Origin: RPQJ01 sp035554635
GTDB lineage: Bacteria; Pseudomonadota; Gammaproteobacteria; Steroidobacterales; Steroidobacteraceae
Assembly: GCA_035554635.1 (NCBI GenBank)
Contig: DATMIB010000083.1
Location: 1-24,171, forward strand
Reading direction: 5' to 3'
Length of the DNA: 24,171 bases
Of this stretch, positions 12,760 to 20,797 are shown one piece after another. The notes below the pieces were generated by a model. That model saw nothing but the letters and a program-made list of their open reading frames with translations, was not told the DNA's origin and did not search any database. The first letter of the stretch is position 1. Each line of letters opens with the position of its first letter. The position numbers and the translations under genes were made by a program.

Positions 12760-15560
12760 CGGTGCGGCCAGAGCTCTTCGTCGCGAAACCGGCCGGTCGC
12801 GGTCAGGTCGTGCATCGTCGCGGCGCGCTCGTTGCGCAGGCGAACGCGCGTATGCATGTAGGGCGAGCGGGCGATGTTCGGCAGTGAGCACGAGCTCGAG
12901 AACTGGAAGCCCTGGCCCGCGACGCAACCGAGGTCGAGCAGCGCCTCGGCCTGTTCTTCGTTCTCGATTCCTTCAGCCACCGTCTCCAGGCCAAGCGTCA
13001 TGCCGAGCATGACGACGGCACGGGCGAGCTCCGGCCCGCCGTCCTGGTCGGTCAGCCGGTTCACGAAGGCGCGGTCGATCTTCAGGATGTCGATCGGGAA
13101 CCGGTGCAGGTACGACAGCGACGAGTAGCCGACGCCGAAGTCGTCGATCGCGAGCCGCACGCCGAGCGCCTTGAGCTCCTGGAAACGCTCGAGGTTCGCG
13201 TCGGTGTTCTGCATGATCGTGCTCTCGGTGAGCTCGATCACGAGGTTGCCGGGCGCGAGCCCCGAAACCTCGAGCGCATGACGCACATCGGCGACCAGGC
13301 TGCCGTGCTGCAGGTGGCGGCCCGACACGTTGACGGCGACGCGCAGGCCGTCCCCGGCCGGCAGCGAACTGCTCCAAGCGTGCACCTGGACACAGGCGTC
13401 GACGAGCACGCGGCGACCGAGCTCGACGATGCGCCCGGACTCTTCCGCGAGCGCAATGAAAGCGCCGGGCATCACGACACCGCGCTCCGGGTGCTGCCAG
13501 CGCACGAGCGCCTCCACGCCCAGCAGTTCGCGTCGCGACAGGTCGACGACCGGCTGATATTCGATGAAGAACTCGTTGCGCGCGAGCGCCAGGTCGAGGT
13601 CCTGCTCGAGCCGCAACCGGTCGTGCAGCTGTTCCTGCATCTGCGGGTGGAAGACGACCAGCTGCCCCTTGCCCGCGGCCTTCGCGTTGTACATGGCGAT
13701 GTCGGCGTTGCGCAGCAGTTGCTCCGCGTCGTCGCCGGCGCAGGAGCAGGCGATGCCGATGCTGGCCGAGGCATCGGTCTCGCGGCCGTCGACGAGCAGC
13801 GGGCGGTCGAACGCGCCGGTGATCGGCGCCGCGAGCAGCGTCGCGTCCTTCTCGCCCGAGACACCTTCGAGCAGGACGGCGAACTCGTCACCGCCGAGAC
13901 GTGCCACGGTGTCCGAGGCACGCGTGGCCGAAACCAGCCGCTGTGCGACGGCCTGCAGCAGGCGGTCGCCCGCGTCGTGGCCATGCGAATCGTTGACGTT
14001 CTTGAAGTTGTCGAGGTCGAGGAACATCACTGCGACGTGTTGGCCCGAACGCTGTGCCAGCGCGAGTGCATGCTCGACGCGGTTCCAGAACAGGCTCCGG
14101 TTGGCCAGCAGGGTCAGCGGGTCGTGGAACGCGAGCTTGCGCAACTGTTCCTCGAGCACCTTGCGCTCGCTGACGTCGCGGAAGTTGAGCGCGAGGCCGT
14201 CGATCGCCGCGTCTCCGGTCAGGTTGCTGCCGACGCACTCGAGAACGATGCGGCGGCTGCCCGTGGCGACGGTGGCCTCGACGGGCCCGACCACGCGGCC
14301 GTGCGTCGCGGCGCCCACTTCCGCCAGGAACGCGGCCAGCCGTTCGCGATCGCCGTCGCTCCAGAGGTCGAGCAGGGCGAGTCCGACGAGTTCGTCCGGC
14401 TGTCGGCCGAACATGCGCTCGGCGGCCGGTGACGCGAAGCGCACCTGGCCATCGACGTCGGCGATCATGATCACGTCGGACGCGTTGCGGATCAGCGAGG
14501 CATAGCGTGCCTCGACGAGGCCCGCCGCGCGCCGCTCGCGCAGCAGCGCATCGTCGCGCGAGATCACGCCCTGGCGCACCATCACGAGCGAGGTCAGCAC
14601 GAAGATCACGACGGTCATCGCGTTGACCGGGCTCGTCGCCGTGCTGCTCTCGACGTAGACGAGCACCAGGAACGACACCATCATCGCTGTGTAGGGCAGG
14701 GCGCCGCTGAGCGAAGTGGTCGGTCGCGCCACCGCCGGCCCGGCACGCAACTGTTCCCGCGCGGCGGCGGCGAGCCACACGTAGCACGACAGGTAGATCG
14801 CGTCGGAGACGGCACCGGGCAGGTAGCTGCCGAGCACCTTGGACATCGCCCAGACGATGTCGGCCAGCGACATCGACGCGAACCCGAGCGTGAGCAGCAC
14901 GACCACGCGTCGCGAGATCGGCGTCTGGCCCGAGTGCATCAGCAGCACGCCGCAGGCCAGCAGCGTGACGCAGTTGAGCGCGATGTAACCCTGCGCGAGC
15001 ACGTACTTGAGCACGTCGGGCTCGCTCTGCGCCGCGGCCGTCGGCTCGATGATGCAGAACCAGAAAAACGCGCCGAAGCCGAGCGTGAGGATCGTCGCGT
15101 CGAGCCCCAGGCGCGCCCACTGCACGCGCACGGCGGAGGCGCGCACGAGCGTGAGCACCGCGGCGAAAACGAGCGGATAGAAACTGAAGAAGAAGACGTC
15201 CCCGATCGAGGGGAACGGGTCGACGCCGAACAGCCAGTAGGTCGAGTGGCAGAGGTTGCCGACGCTGTAGGCTGCCATCGCCGCGGTCAGCAGCCACCAG
15301 GTGCGGCGCGCATGGCGGTTCGAGGCGCCCCGTGCGGCGATTGCGGCGAGGATCGCGACCCCGATGCTGGCGACCGAGTCGGAGAAGAGGTTGACGACGT
15401 CCACGACCGGGCCGCCGCCGCGGCTGTCGGTCAGCAGGATCAGCACGATGGCCGCGGCCACGTAGCCGAACAGCGCGCAGGCCATCACGCCGGTCGGGCC
15501 GGCGCCGAAAGGTTCCCGCACGTTCGTGCCGCGGCGTGTCGCGCTCTGCCCTGGCGTCAT
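12747..15560 (-). CDS. Membrane PAS-GGDEF-EAL protein (cyclic di-GMP turnover)
   Basis: This protein of about 937 residues makes or degrades the second messenger cyclic di-GMP. The N-terminal third has about eight hydrophobic segments (a membrane sensor), followed by a PAS domain (YASLIRNASDVIMIADVDGQ). The GGDEF domain is intact at residues 556-560 and has an RASD inhibitory site five residues before it, so cyclase activity with feedback is plausible. The EAL domain starts at E683-A-L and keeps the other signature blocks (NVSGRHLQ, ELTES, IDDFGVGYSSLSYL, LKIDRAFV, AEGIENEEQ, GQGF), so phosphodiesterase activity is also plausible. After GQGF the usual LFSRPLP-type ending is replaced by an unusual tail ending WPHRSAR. 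The start is uncertain: ATG 15560 has GGGGAGG about 13 bases upstream; ATG 15632 is possible. Confidence 0.94.
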   Translation of the reverse strand: MTPGQSATRRGTNVREPFGAGPTGVMACALFGYVAAAIVLILLTDSRGGGPVVDVVNLFSDSVASIGVAILAAIAARGASNRHARRTWWLLTAAMAAYSVGNLCHSTYWLFGVDPFPSIGDVFFFSFYPLVFAAVLTLVRASAVRVQWARLGLDATILTLGFGAFFWFCIIEPTAAAQSEPDVLKYVLAQGYIALNCVTLLACGVLLMHSGQTPISRRVVVLLTLGFASMSLADIVWAMSKVLGSYLPGAVSDAIYLSCYVWLAAAAREQLRAGPAVARPTTSLSGALPYTAMMVSFLVLVYVESSTATSPVNAMTVVIFVLTSLVMVRQGVISRDDALLRERRAAGLVEARYASLIRNASDVIMIADVDGQVRFASPAAERMFGRQPDELVGLALLDLWSDGDRERLAAFLAEVGAATHGRVVGPVEATVATGSRRIVLECVGSNLTGDAAIDGLALNFRDVSERKVLEEQLRKLAFHDPLTLLANRSLFWNRVEHALALAQRSGQHVAVMFLDLDNFKNVNDSHGHDAGDRLLQAVAQRLVSATRASDTVARLGGDEFAVLLEGVSGEKDATLLAAPITGAFDRPLLVDGRETDASASIGIACSCAGDDAEQLLRNADIAMYNAKAAGKGQLVVFHPQMQEQLHDRLRLEQDLDLALARNEFFIEYQPVVDLSRRELLGVEALVRWQHPERGVVMPGAFIALAEESGRIVELGRRVLVDACVQVHAWSSSLPAGDGLRVAVNVSGRHLQHGSLVADVRHALEVSGLAPGNLVIELTESTIMQNTDANLERFQELKALGVRLAIDDFGVGYSSLSYLHRFPIDILKIDRAFVNRLTDQDGGPELARAVVMLGMTLGLETVAEGIENEEQAEALLDLGCVAGQGFQFSSSCSLPNIARSPYMHTRVRLRNERAATMHDLTATGRFRDEELWPHRSAR

Positions 15561-15803
15561 TGCTTGGCGCGCGCCTCCCCCGCGACTGCCGGATTCCAAC
15601 AGGCGTATGAAGCCGCAACGGACTGCCCGCATCTGTGACGGGGGTCGGAAAACCGCGCATTTGGGCTCGCCGCGCTGCCCGATCGGCCCATCCTCGGGTG
15701 CGGCCCCGCTGTCGGCCCCGGCACGGCGGCGCCGCCACGCTGTCTGATGTACACGAAGCGGACCTTACGGTATCCCTCCTGCTGGTGTCACGGAGGACCG
15801 CCA

Positions 15804-16091
15804 GTGTTCGAGACCCTCAAGGACAAGAGCAGGCTCTCTGCCGAGCTCGAAGCGGCGCAGCAGACGATCGAAACCCAGGCGCAGGAGATTGCAAAGCTGC
15901 GCGAAGCCGTGCGCGTGCGCAGCGAGTGCATGAAGGAGCTTTGCCGTTGCCTGACCGAGGCCACGCCCTTCATCGATCCGATCATGATCGGACCGCTCAC
16001 GACGAGCGGCGAGGCCCTTCGCTCGCGGTTGCTGGATCGCATCAACGCAGCGCTGATCTGGGCCGGCCACAAGCCGCCGCCCCAGCCGTGA
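15804..16091 (+). CDS. Small coiled-coil protein of unknown function, 95 residues
   Basis: The frame starts at GTG 15804, set by GGAGG 7 bases upstream, and gives a 95-residue cytoplasmic-type protein. Residues 3-55 are a heptad-like coiled coil (LSAELEAAQQTIETQAQEIA followed by KLREAVRVRSECMKEL). A Cys pair (ELCRCL, near residue 52) and a short second part (FIDPIMIGPLTTSGEALRSR) follow, then a Pro-rich end. I do not recognise a family. An ATG at 15747 is in frame but has no ribosome site and would add Cys/Arg-rich residues unlike the rest. A self-complementary GC block and weak TACGGT/TATCCC -10-like words lie upstream. It is convergent with the OmpA-like lipoprotein. Confidence 0.7.
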   Translation: MFETLKDKSRLSAELEAAQQTIETQAQEIAKLREAVRVRSECMKELCRCLTEATPFIDPIMIGPLTTSGEALRSRLLDRINAALIWAGHKPPPQP

Positions 16092-16129
16092 CCGCGCCGC
16101 ACCCGGCGCCAAGGCATCTCTGACGCAAG

Positions 16130-16153
16130 ACGGGCGGCCCTGGCGCCGCCCGT
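16130..16153. terminator. Hairpin between the coiled-coil gene and the OmpA-like lipoprotein gene
   Basis: ACGGGCGGC (16130-16138) and GCCGCCCGT (16145-16153) form a perfect 9-bp stem with a 6-base loop in the 91-base gap between convergent genes. No U-tract is evident. Confidence 0.6.
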
Positions 16154-16182
16154 GGTCTGCTGTGCGCGGGACCTGTCGGGCC

Positions 16183-17040
16183 TCAGCGCGACGAACCGCT
16201 CCCGTTTTCGCTGATGACGATCTCGACGCGACGGTTCTGCTGCCGACCGGCCTCGGTGTTGTTGGAGGCCACCGGTGCACTCTCGCCCATCCCGGACGCG
16301 GTGATGCGCGAGGCCGGCACGCCCTGGCGGACCAGGTACGCGCGCACCGCGTCGGCCCGGCTCTGCGACAGGTGCCGGTTGTAATCGTCGCCGCCGACGC
16401 TGTCGGTGTGGCCTTCGACCAGCGCCGTGCGCTGCGGGTATTTGTCGAGGAAGTCGACCAGCCGGTCGAGGTCGAGCACGGCGCCGGGCTTGAGTTCGGC
16501 CTTGCCGGTCTCGAACAGCACGTCACCGAGCGTCAGCACGAGGCCACGCTCCGTCTCCTGTGCGTGCAGCGCTGCGATTTCCTGCTGCAGCTGTACTGCC
16601 TGTTGCTGGGCGGAGGCGGCGGCCATACGGGCAGCGTCGGCTTCCATGCGCGCCGATTCCGCCTCGCGCGTGCGTGCTTGCAGCCGCGCCCGCTCGCGTT
16701 CGTCGACGAGCGCCTGGCGTTCCTGTTCGGCAAGCCGCGCCTCGGCGACGGCTCGCGCGATCTCGATTTCGCGCTGGGCCAGGTAGACGCGATGTGCCGT
16801 CAGCGCGGCATCGGCATCCTGTTCGGCGAGTTGGACGGCGGCCTCGGCCTCCGTCAATTCCGCGGCCACGAGCGGTGCGAGCGACGCATCGGCCTGCAGC
16901 CGGGCCAGTTCCGCCCGCGTCTTCACGACTTCGTCCGACGCTTCGGGTGTCTGCGCGCACGCCGCGAGCAGCACGGTGCCGCAACCAGCGATCGTCGCGA
17001 CGCGCAGCCTGCTGCGCCAGGTTCCGGTGACGGCGTTCAT
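16183..17040 (-). CDS. OmpA-family peptidoglycan-binding lipoprotein with DUF4398-like N-terminus
   Basis: This 285-residue protein has a lipoprotein signal (VLLAAC, lipidated C28), a DUF4398-like helical region to about residue 115, and a long Ala/Glu/Gln/Arg coiled coil to about 165. The OmpA C-terminal domain runs from about 170 to 280. That domain carries VLFETGKAELKPGA, EGHTDSVGGDDYNRHLSQSR and NRRVEIVI, the residues that bind diaminopimelate in peptidoglycan. It should tether the outer membrane to the cell wall, with the coiled coil acting as a spacer. ATG 17040 has GGAGG 6 bases upstream and overlaps the stop of the preceding DUF4398 gene as ATGA, so the two lipoproteins are translationally coupled and probably work together. 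A hairpin follows the gene. Confidence 0.93.
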   Translation of the reverse strand: MNAVTGTWRSRLRVATIAGCGTVLLAACAQTPEASDEVVKTRAELARLQADASLAPLVAAELTEAEAAVQLAEQDADAALTAHRVYLAQREIEIARAVAEARLAEQERQALVDERERARLQARTREAESARMEADAARMAAASAQQQAVQLQQEIAALHAQETERGLVLTLGDVLFETGKAELKPGAVLDLDRLVDFLDKYPQRTALVEGHTDSVGGDDYNRHLSQSRADAVRAYLVRQGVPASRITASGMGESAPVASNNTEAGRQQNRRVEIVISENGSGSSR

Positions 17041-17447
17041 CGCGTGCCTCCCGTGTTGCGATCGAGCTCCTCGACCAGGACGCGCGTGGAGGCGCGGATT
17101 TCATCGTTGGCCGCCTTGGCCTTCACGGCGGCGGTCCGTGCGGTCGCAAGTTCCGCATCGACCTTGGCTTCCTCGGCGTAACGCAGCGCTTCGTCCATGT
17201 CGCGACCGCCGATCGCCGTGTTGGCGGCGGCCAGTTTGCTGCGGGCCTGGCTGAGTTCGGCCGAGGCGTGCTCGGCGGCCTGTGCCCGCTCGGCTTCCTC
17301 GATCGCCTGCTGGGCGGCTGTGATCTGTGCGGTGGGGGGAGTCGATGCGCACCCGGCCGCAAGCGCGAGTGCCAGCGTTGCCGCGCATCCTGTCGCGCGG
17401 CGCCGCGCTTTCGCAGTGACTGCTCGTCTCCACGCCGTCGTATCCAT
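17037..17447 (-). CDS. DUF4398 lipoprotein
   Basis: This 136-residue protein starts with a basic N-region and a hydrophobic signal ending LALALAAGC (lipidated C33), then PPTAQITAAQQAIEEAERAQ, the typical opening of DUF4398 proteins. A helical Ala/Glu/Lys region follows (SELSQARSKLAAANTAI type, then EALRYAEEAKVDAELATART). The function of the domain is not established. The following gene encodes a protein with the same N-terminal domain fused to OmpA, suggesting that the two pair in the periplasm through their coiled coils. ATG 17447 is preceded by GAGGTGA; the frame stays open upstream but contains no signal peptide in the right place. Confidence 0.85.
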   Translation of the reverse strand: MDTTAWRRAVTAKARRRATGCAATLALALAAGCASTPPTAQITAAQQAIEEAERAQAAEHASAELSQARSKLAAANTAIGGRDMDEALRYAEEAKVDAELATARTAAVKAKAANDEIRASTRVLVEELDRNTGGTR

Positions 17448-17822
17448 GGTCACCTCGCTTCGCCGCGTTCCGGCACTGCACGAGAAGTGCCGAATATGCG
17501 TGAAGCTCGCGGCAAGCGTTGTCCGCCCGGCGACGTGCACGCGAGTCTCCATCGCCCTACGTGGCGGTGATCCATGCCCGCCGCCGCGTCGGTCATGCGT
17601 CCATGAGCCGTTCGCTGCGTCGACAGCGACACGCTGCGTGGCGCAGCGATGCCTCGCTCGGCCACTGCGGTCAGACCCAGCGGCCCGCGAATGCTGCGGT
17701 TCGCTGCCCAAGTAGGATTGATCCGCAACGTTTTGCCTTGCTTGTCTGGAAGATTCCGGCGGTCGATGCGCGGATCGTGGCCGGCATCGCAACTTCCACC
17801 GCGAGCGAGACGGAGCTTCCCT
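17448..17822. other. Divergent intergenic region between two lipoprotein genes
   Basis: This 375-base stretch has no gene I can support; open frames across it lack ribosome sites and show no protein pattern. It should hold the promoters of the DUF4398 gene (left) and of the Thr-rich lipoprotein (right). Visible structure: direct repeats CGCTGCGT at 17613 and 17632, the second forming a 7-bp dyad CGCTGCG/CGCAGCG (17632-17648), and a locally AT-richer segment around 17713-17757 containing TTGATC and a TTTTGCCTTGCTTG run. No complete -35/-10 pair is clear. Confidence 0.45.
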
Positions 17823-18242
17823 ATGCAGTACAGCAGACTGTTGATCGCCGCCGCGACGCTGGGCCTCGCGCTCGGCACGGCGGGTTGCGGCCGCGATGCC
17901 GACCACGAAACCGCCACGGGCACCACCGACACGACCACGACGGACACGACCGGAACGACCGGTACGGACACGACCGGCGCGCCGAGCTACGGCTCGACCG
18001 ACACGACGACGCCTCCGGGCACGCCGCCGAGCGATACGACGATGCCTCCAGGCACGACGACACCGGATGCGACTACCACACCGAGCGATCAGTCGACGAT
18101 GCCGCCCGCTGACCAGCCGCCGCCTGCCGGCACCGACCAGGACATGGGCACGACCGATCAAGGCACGACCGACAGCACGGACACGACTGACCAGGACCAG
18201 AACACGACGAGCGGCGAGGAGCCCGACACCGGCTCGAACTGA
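17823..18242 (+). CDS. Thr/Asp/Pro-rich putative lipoprotein, 139 residues
   Basis: ATG 17823 has GGAG 7 bases upstream. Residues 1-22 form a lipoprotein-like signal (LLIAAATLGLALGTAGC, with C22 the likely lipidated residue; the -3 Thr is not ideal for a lipobox). Everything after about residue 30 is low complexity: Thr, Asp, Gly, Pro and Ser make up nearly all of it, as TTDTTTTDTTGTTGTDTTG and then Pro-containing repeats (TTPPGTPPSD, TTMPPGTTTPD). The mature part is acidic and certainly disordered, like a surface or periplasmic spacer. I recognise no family. It ends at TGA 18240-18242, 30 bases before a strong hairpin. Such simple sequence could in principle be rapidly evolving. Confidence 0.7.
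   Translation: MQYSRLLIAAATLGLALGTAGCGRDADHETATGTTDTTTTDTTGTTGTDTTGAPSYGSTDTTTPPGTPPSDTTMPPGTTTPDATTTPSDQSTMPPADQPPPAGTDQDMGTTDQGTTDSTDTTDQDQNTTSGEEPDTGSN
18003..18056 (+). repeat. Tandem 33-base coding repeat in the Thr-rich lipoprotein gene
   Basis: Two copies of a 21-base core (18003-18023 and 18036-18056) are spaced 33 bases apart and differ at two positions. They encode an 11-residue unit of the type TTxPPGTxPxD. The spacing is a whole number of codons, so copy-number change would keep the frame. Confidence 0.65.
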
Positions 18243-18272
18243 GCCGACGCACTGCCGCTGTGAGCAAGTGAC

Positions 18273-18302
18273 GAGGGCGTCGGGGCTTACCCCGGCGCCC
18301 TC
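18273..18302. terminator. Strong hairpin between the Thr-rich lipoprotein gene and the M14-like gene
   Basis: GAGGGCGTCGGGG (18273-18285) pairs with CCCCGGCGCCCTC (18290-18302) over 13 bp with one G-U pair and a CTTA loop. The right arm reaches the first base of the opposing gene's stop codon. No U-tract is present, but the stem is very stable. Confidence 0.7.
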
Positions 18303-19405
18303 TACGGCTGCAGTCGTTGCACCTGCCCGCCGAGCCGCCAGAGTTCCGCCACGCGCGCGACCACCGCCGCGTGCGCCGACACCCGGCGTTCGAATTGGGA
18401 CCCTGCGAAGGCTGGCGTTTCCACGACCACGACGGTGGCGCCGGCCGGGCCCCGTTGCATTCTGCCGTCGACGAAGACTTCGGGCGCCGCGAGCAGTTCG
18501 TCGACCGAGCCGTCGCGGATCGGCCCGCCCTTGTCGTCGCGGCTGATCACGCCATCGACGATCGTTTCGCCGAAGCGTGTCAGGCCCGACGTGCGCAACG
18601 GAATGCCGGAGGCCTGGAGCAGCCCGACGATCTCGGCGCCGACCGGATTGCCATCGGCGTGCACGCCCTGCGAATAGATGTAACCGCCCTCGCGTGACAG
18701 CTCGTCCTCGTGCAGGTCGATGACCAGCTGCGGCGGATAGTCGCGGGCCTTGTGCAGAACGTACTGCGTCAGCGCACGCGTCTCCGGGCCCGCGGCCGCG
18801 GCTTCACGCGGCTTCGTGCCGGTCTCGAGGTCCGGCAACAGGTAACTCGAATCGCCGACGCTGTAACCGCCTTTCTGCCAGTCGCGCTCGGGCGTGTTCG
18901 GGTAACGCCAGTTGTGGCGGTAGGCCTTGGGATTGCAGAGCGGGATCAGCACGATCGGCACCCCCTGGCGCGCGAGATCCACGAGGCTCGCAAGTTGCCG
19001 GGCGATCGCATTGGGGCCTGCAGGTTCTTCGCCGTGGATCCCTGCCAACACCCACAGTGCGCGGCCATGGTGCGGCGTGCGCCAGGCGCGGATCCGCAGT
19101 GTCGCATCGTCGGCGTACGCGTAGATCTCTTCTTCGCGCCAGCCGTGCCGGGTCGAAAGCGCCGCGAACTGGTCCATGAGCTGCGCGAGCGGCGCTCGTC
19201 CATCGGATGCTGTGCCGGCGGGCTGCACTGGCGTGGACGCCGCAGCGCCCAAGCGTGCCGCGGAGTCGGTGGGCATCGCCGCAGCGCCGTCGGGAGCTGC
19301 CACGGCATCGGTCGGCACTGCCACCGTGCTCCCTGTGGCGGGCACGGCCAGCTCCGGCATGAACGACGTCGCCAGCATCAGGAGCGCATGGATCGCGTGG
19401 CGCAT
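18302..19405 (-). CDS. Exported M14/AstE-like zinc carboxypeptidase or deacylase
   Basis: This 367-residue protein has a signal peptide (residues 1-22), an Ala/Pro/Thr-rich linker to about 72, and a zinc hydrolase domain of the M14 / succinylglutamate desuccinylase superfamily. The metal ligands are H124 and E127 in AGIHGEEPAGPNAI and H232 in VIDLHED; the likely general base is E329 in VVVVETPAF. CNPKAYRHNWRYPNT resembles the substrate-binding stretch of the family. It should act in the periplasm on a peptide, amidated or acylated amino acid; the exact bond is not predictable. AGGAGG lies 7 bases before ATG 19405. It is the last gene of the minus-strand operon, 35 bases after the permease, which suggests that it frees the permease's substrate. 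Confidence 0.85.
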   Translation of the reverse strand: MRHAIHALLMLATSFMPELAVPATGSTVAVPTDAVAAPDGAAAMPTDSAARLGAAASTPVQPAGTASDGRAPLAQLMDQFAALSTRHGWREEEIYAYADDATLRIRAWRTPHHGRALWVLAGIHGEEPAGPNAIARQLASLVDLARQGVPIVLIPLCNPKAYRHNWRYPNTPERDWQKGGYSVGDSSYLLPDLETGTKPREAAAAGPETRALTQYVLHKARDYPPQLVIDLHEDELSREGGYIYSQGVHADGNPVGAEIVGLLQASGIPLRTSGLTRFGETIVDGVISRDDKGGPIRDGSVDELLAAPEVFVDGRMQRGPAGATVVVVETPAFAGSQFERRVSAHAAVVARVAELWRLGGQVQRLQP

Positions 19406-19440
19406 CGGTCTACCTCCTCCCTGGCTGCGCGCCGCGCGCT

Positions 19441-20745
19441 TCAGGCGAGCGCAGGCCGGCGGCGCCGGGCGTACCAGTACACGGGCAGCGCCGTCGCGCC
19501 GAGCGCGATGGCCCAGAAAAACGGCTCGCGTCCGACGCCCACGAACGCAAATACCGAGTAAGCGGTGCCGAGCAGCCCGAGCACGAAGACGCTGGACGGC
19601 AGCCCGCGTTCGCCGCGTCGCGTCAGCACGACCAGTGCGAGCGCGCAGAAGAAATACAGCGGCAGGTTGGCGGCGGTGACGACCTGCGTCAGGAACGTGA
19701 AGCCGTCGACGAGCGACCGGCTGTAGTTCATCAGCACCATCGGCGTCGCGAGCAGCGCCGTGAGCACGAGCCCCGCGGCCGGTGCGCCGAAGCGGTTGGC
19801 GCGGGCGAAGGTGGCGGGCAGGTACCCGTGGCGGCCGAGCGAGGCCGTGAGCTCGCCGACGATCAGCGTCCAGCCGTTGAGCGCGCCGAGGCCGCTCACG
19901 ACGACGAACACCGAGAGCCAGCGGCCGCTGTCGCCGCCCATGAGGTCGCCGAGCAGTTCCGCAAACGGCGCCGACGATTGCGCGAGCCGGTCCTGCGGCA
20001 TCAGCAGCAGGGCCATGGTCGAAACGACGATGTAGATCGCCGCGGTCAGCAGCGTGCCGAAGAGCGTCGAGCGCGGAATCGTGCGGGCCGGGTCCCGCAC
20101 ACGACCGGCCGGCACGGCGGCCGACTCGATGCCGAGCATCGCGAACAGCGCGATCGTCGATGCGGCCATGAGCCCCGTGAGCGTGATCGGCGTCGACGGC
20201 GGGTGGCGCACGTAGGTTGCGGGCTCGCTCACGAGCAGCCACACGCCGAGCACGATCAGCACCAGCATCGGCAGCAGCTTGAGCACGGTCGTGACGACCT
20301 GCACCGCGCCGCCGGTGCGCACGCCGAGCACGTTGACGCCGACGAACAGCCAGATCAGCAGCACCGCCAGCAGCGCCGGCGACACGCCCTGCAGTGCGGG
20401 CACGACGTTGCCGAGGTAGCCGACGATTCCGATCGCGAGCGCGGCGTTGGTGACGAACACCGAGATCCAGTAGCACCAGATCGAGACGAAGGCCGCGAGG
20501 CTGCCACTCGTGCGCTCGATGTAGACCTGCGGCCCGTCGGCCGTCGGGAACTGGCGCGCGAGCTGGGCGAACACGCGCGCGAGGAACGTCATGCCGACGA
20601 CCGTGACGCCCCAGCCGATCAGGGCATTGAAGCCGTAGGGCGCGAGCGACGCCGGCAGCACGTAGATGCCGACGCCGATCGTGTTGCCGACCACGAGGGC
20701 CGTGCACATCCAGAACCCGAGTTCCTTGCCACCCTGCTGCTGCAT
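19441..20745 (-). CDS. APC-family amino acid permease (AdiC/PotE-like)
   Basis: This 434-residue inner-membrane protein has about 12 transmembrane segments. The first helix carries GNTIGVGIYVLPASLAPYG, the unwound substrate-binding Gly motif of APC transporters, close to the arginine/agmatine and putrescine/ornithine exchangers AdiC and PotE. FAMLGIESAAVPAGRVRDPA is the typical helix 6 region of the same group. The substrate is therefore probably a basic amino acid or diamine, but this is a family-level inference. ATG 20745 is preceded by GAGG at 5 bases; extra upstream codons to 20841 are Arg-rich and unlikely. It lies 52 bases after an aminotransferase and 35 before the M14-like gene, all on the minus strand. 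Confidence 0.9.
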   Translation of the reverse strand: MQQQGGKELGFWMCTALVVGNTIGVGIYVLPASLAPYGFNALIGWGVTVVGMTFLARVFAQLARQFPTADGPQVYIERTSGSLAAFVSIWCYWISVFVTNAALAIGIVGYLGNVVPALQGVSPALLAVLLIWLFVGVNVLGVRTGGAVQVVTTVLKLLPMLVLIVLGVWLLVSEPATYVRHPPSTPITLTGLMAASTIALFAMLGIESAAVPAGRVRDPARTIPRSTLFGTLLTAAIYIVVSTMALLLMPQDRLAQSSAPFAELLGDLMGGDSGRWLSVFVVVSGLGALNGWTLIVGELTASLGRHGYLPATFARANRFGAPAAGLVLTALLATPMVLMNYSRSLVDGFTFLTQVVTAANLPLYFFCALALVVLTRRGERGLPSSVFVLGLLGTAYSVFAFVGVGREPFFWAIALGATALPVYWYARRRRPALA

Positions 20746-20797
20746 CTGGCCTCGACGTCCCCGGGGACGTGCCCGGCTTGAATACGAAGTCGCGCAG

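Noticed and set aside
12800..12900. Frameshift at the end of the EAL domain
   Set aside because: Neither alternative frame restores a normal EAL ending, so divergence is more likely than a base error.
15561..15803. Palindromic GC block (15725-15736) as a possible operator
   Set aside because: GGCGGCGCCGCC is simple GC-rich sequence expected by chance here, and its placement relative to a promoter is unclear.
16162..17181. Plus-strand 339-codon open frame opposite the OmpA-like gene
   Set aside because: It is antisense to a lipoprotein gene with complete signal, coiled coil and OmpA motifs.
17930..18100. ACG-rich repetitive DNA as a possible CRISPR or microsatellite
   Set aside because: It encodes Thr-rich protein in one continuous frame, with variable units and no spacer-repeat architecture.
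18302..20707. Single 801-codon minus-strand frame suggesting a fusion protein
   Set aside because: The upstream part is the wrong frame of the permease gene. The real M14-like gene starts at 19405 with AGGAGG and a signal peptide.
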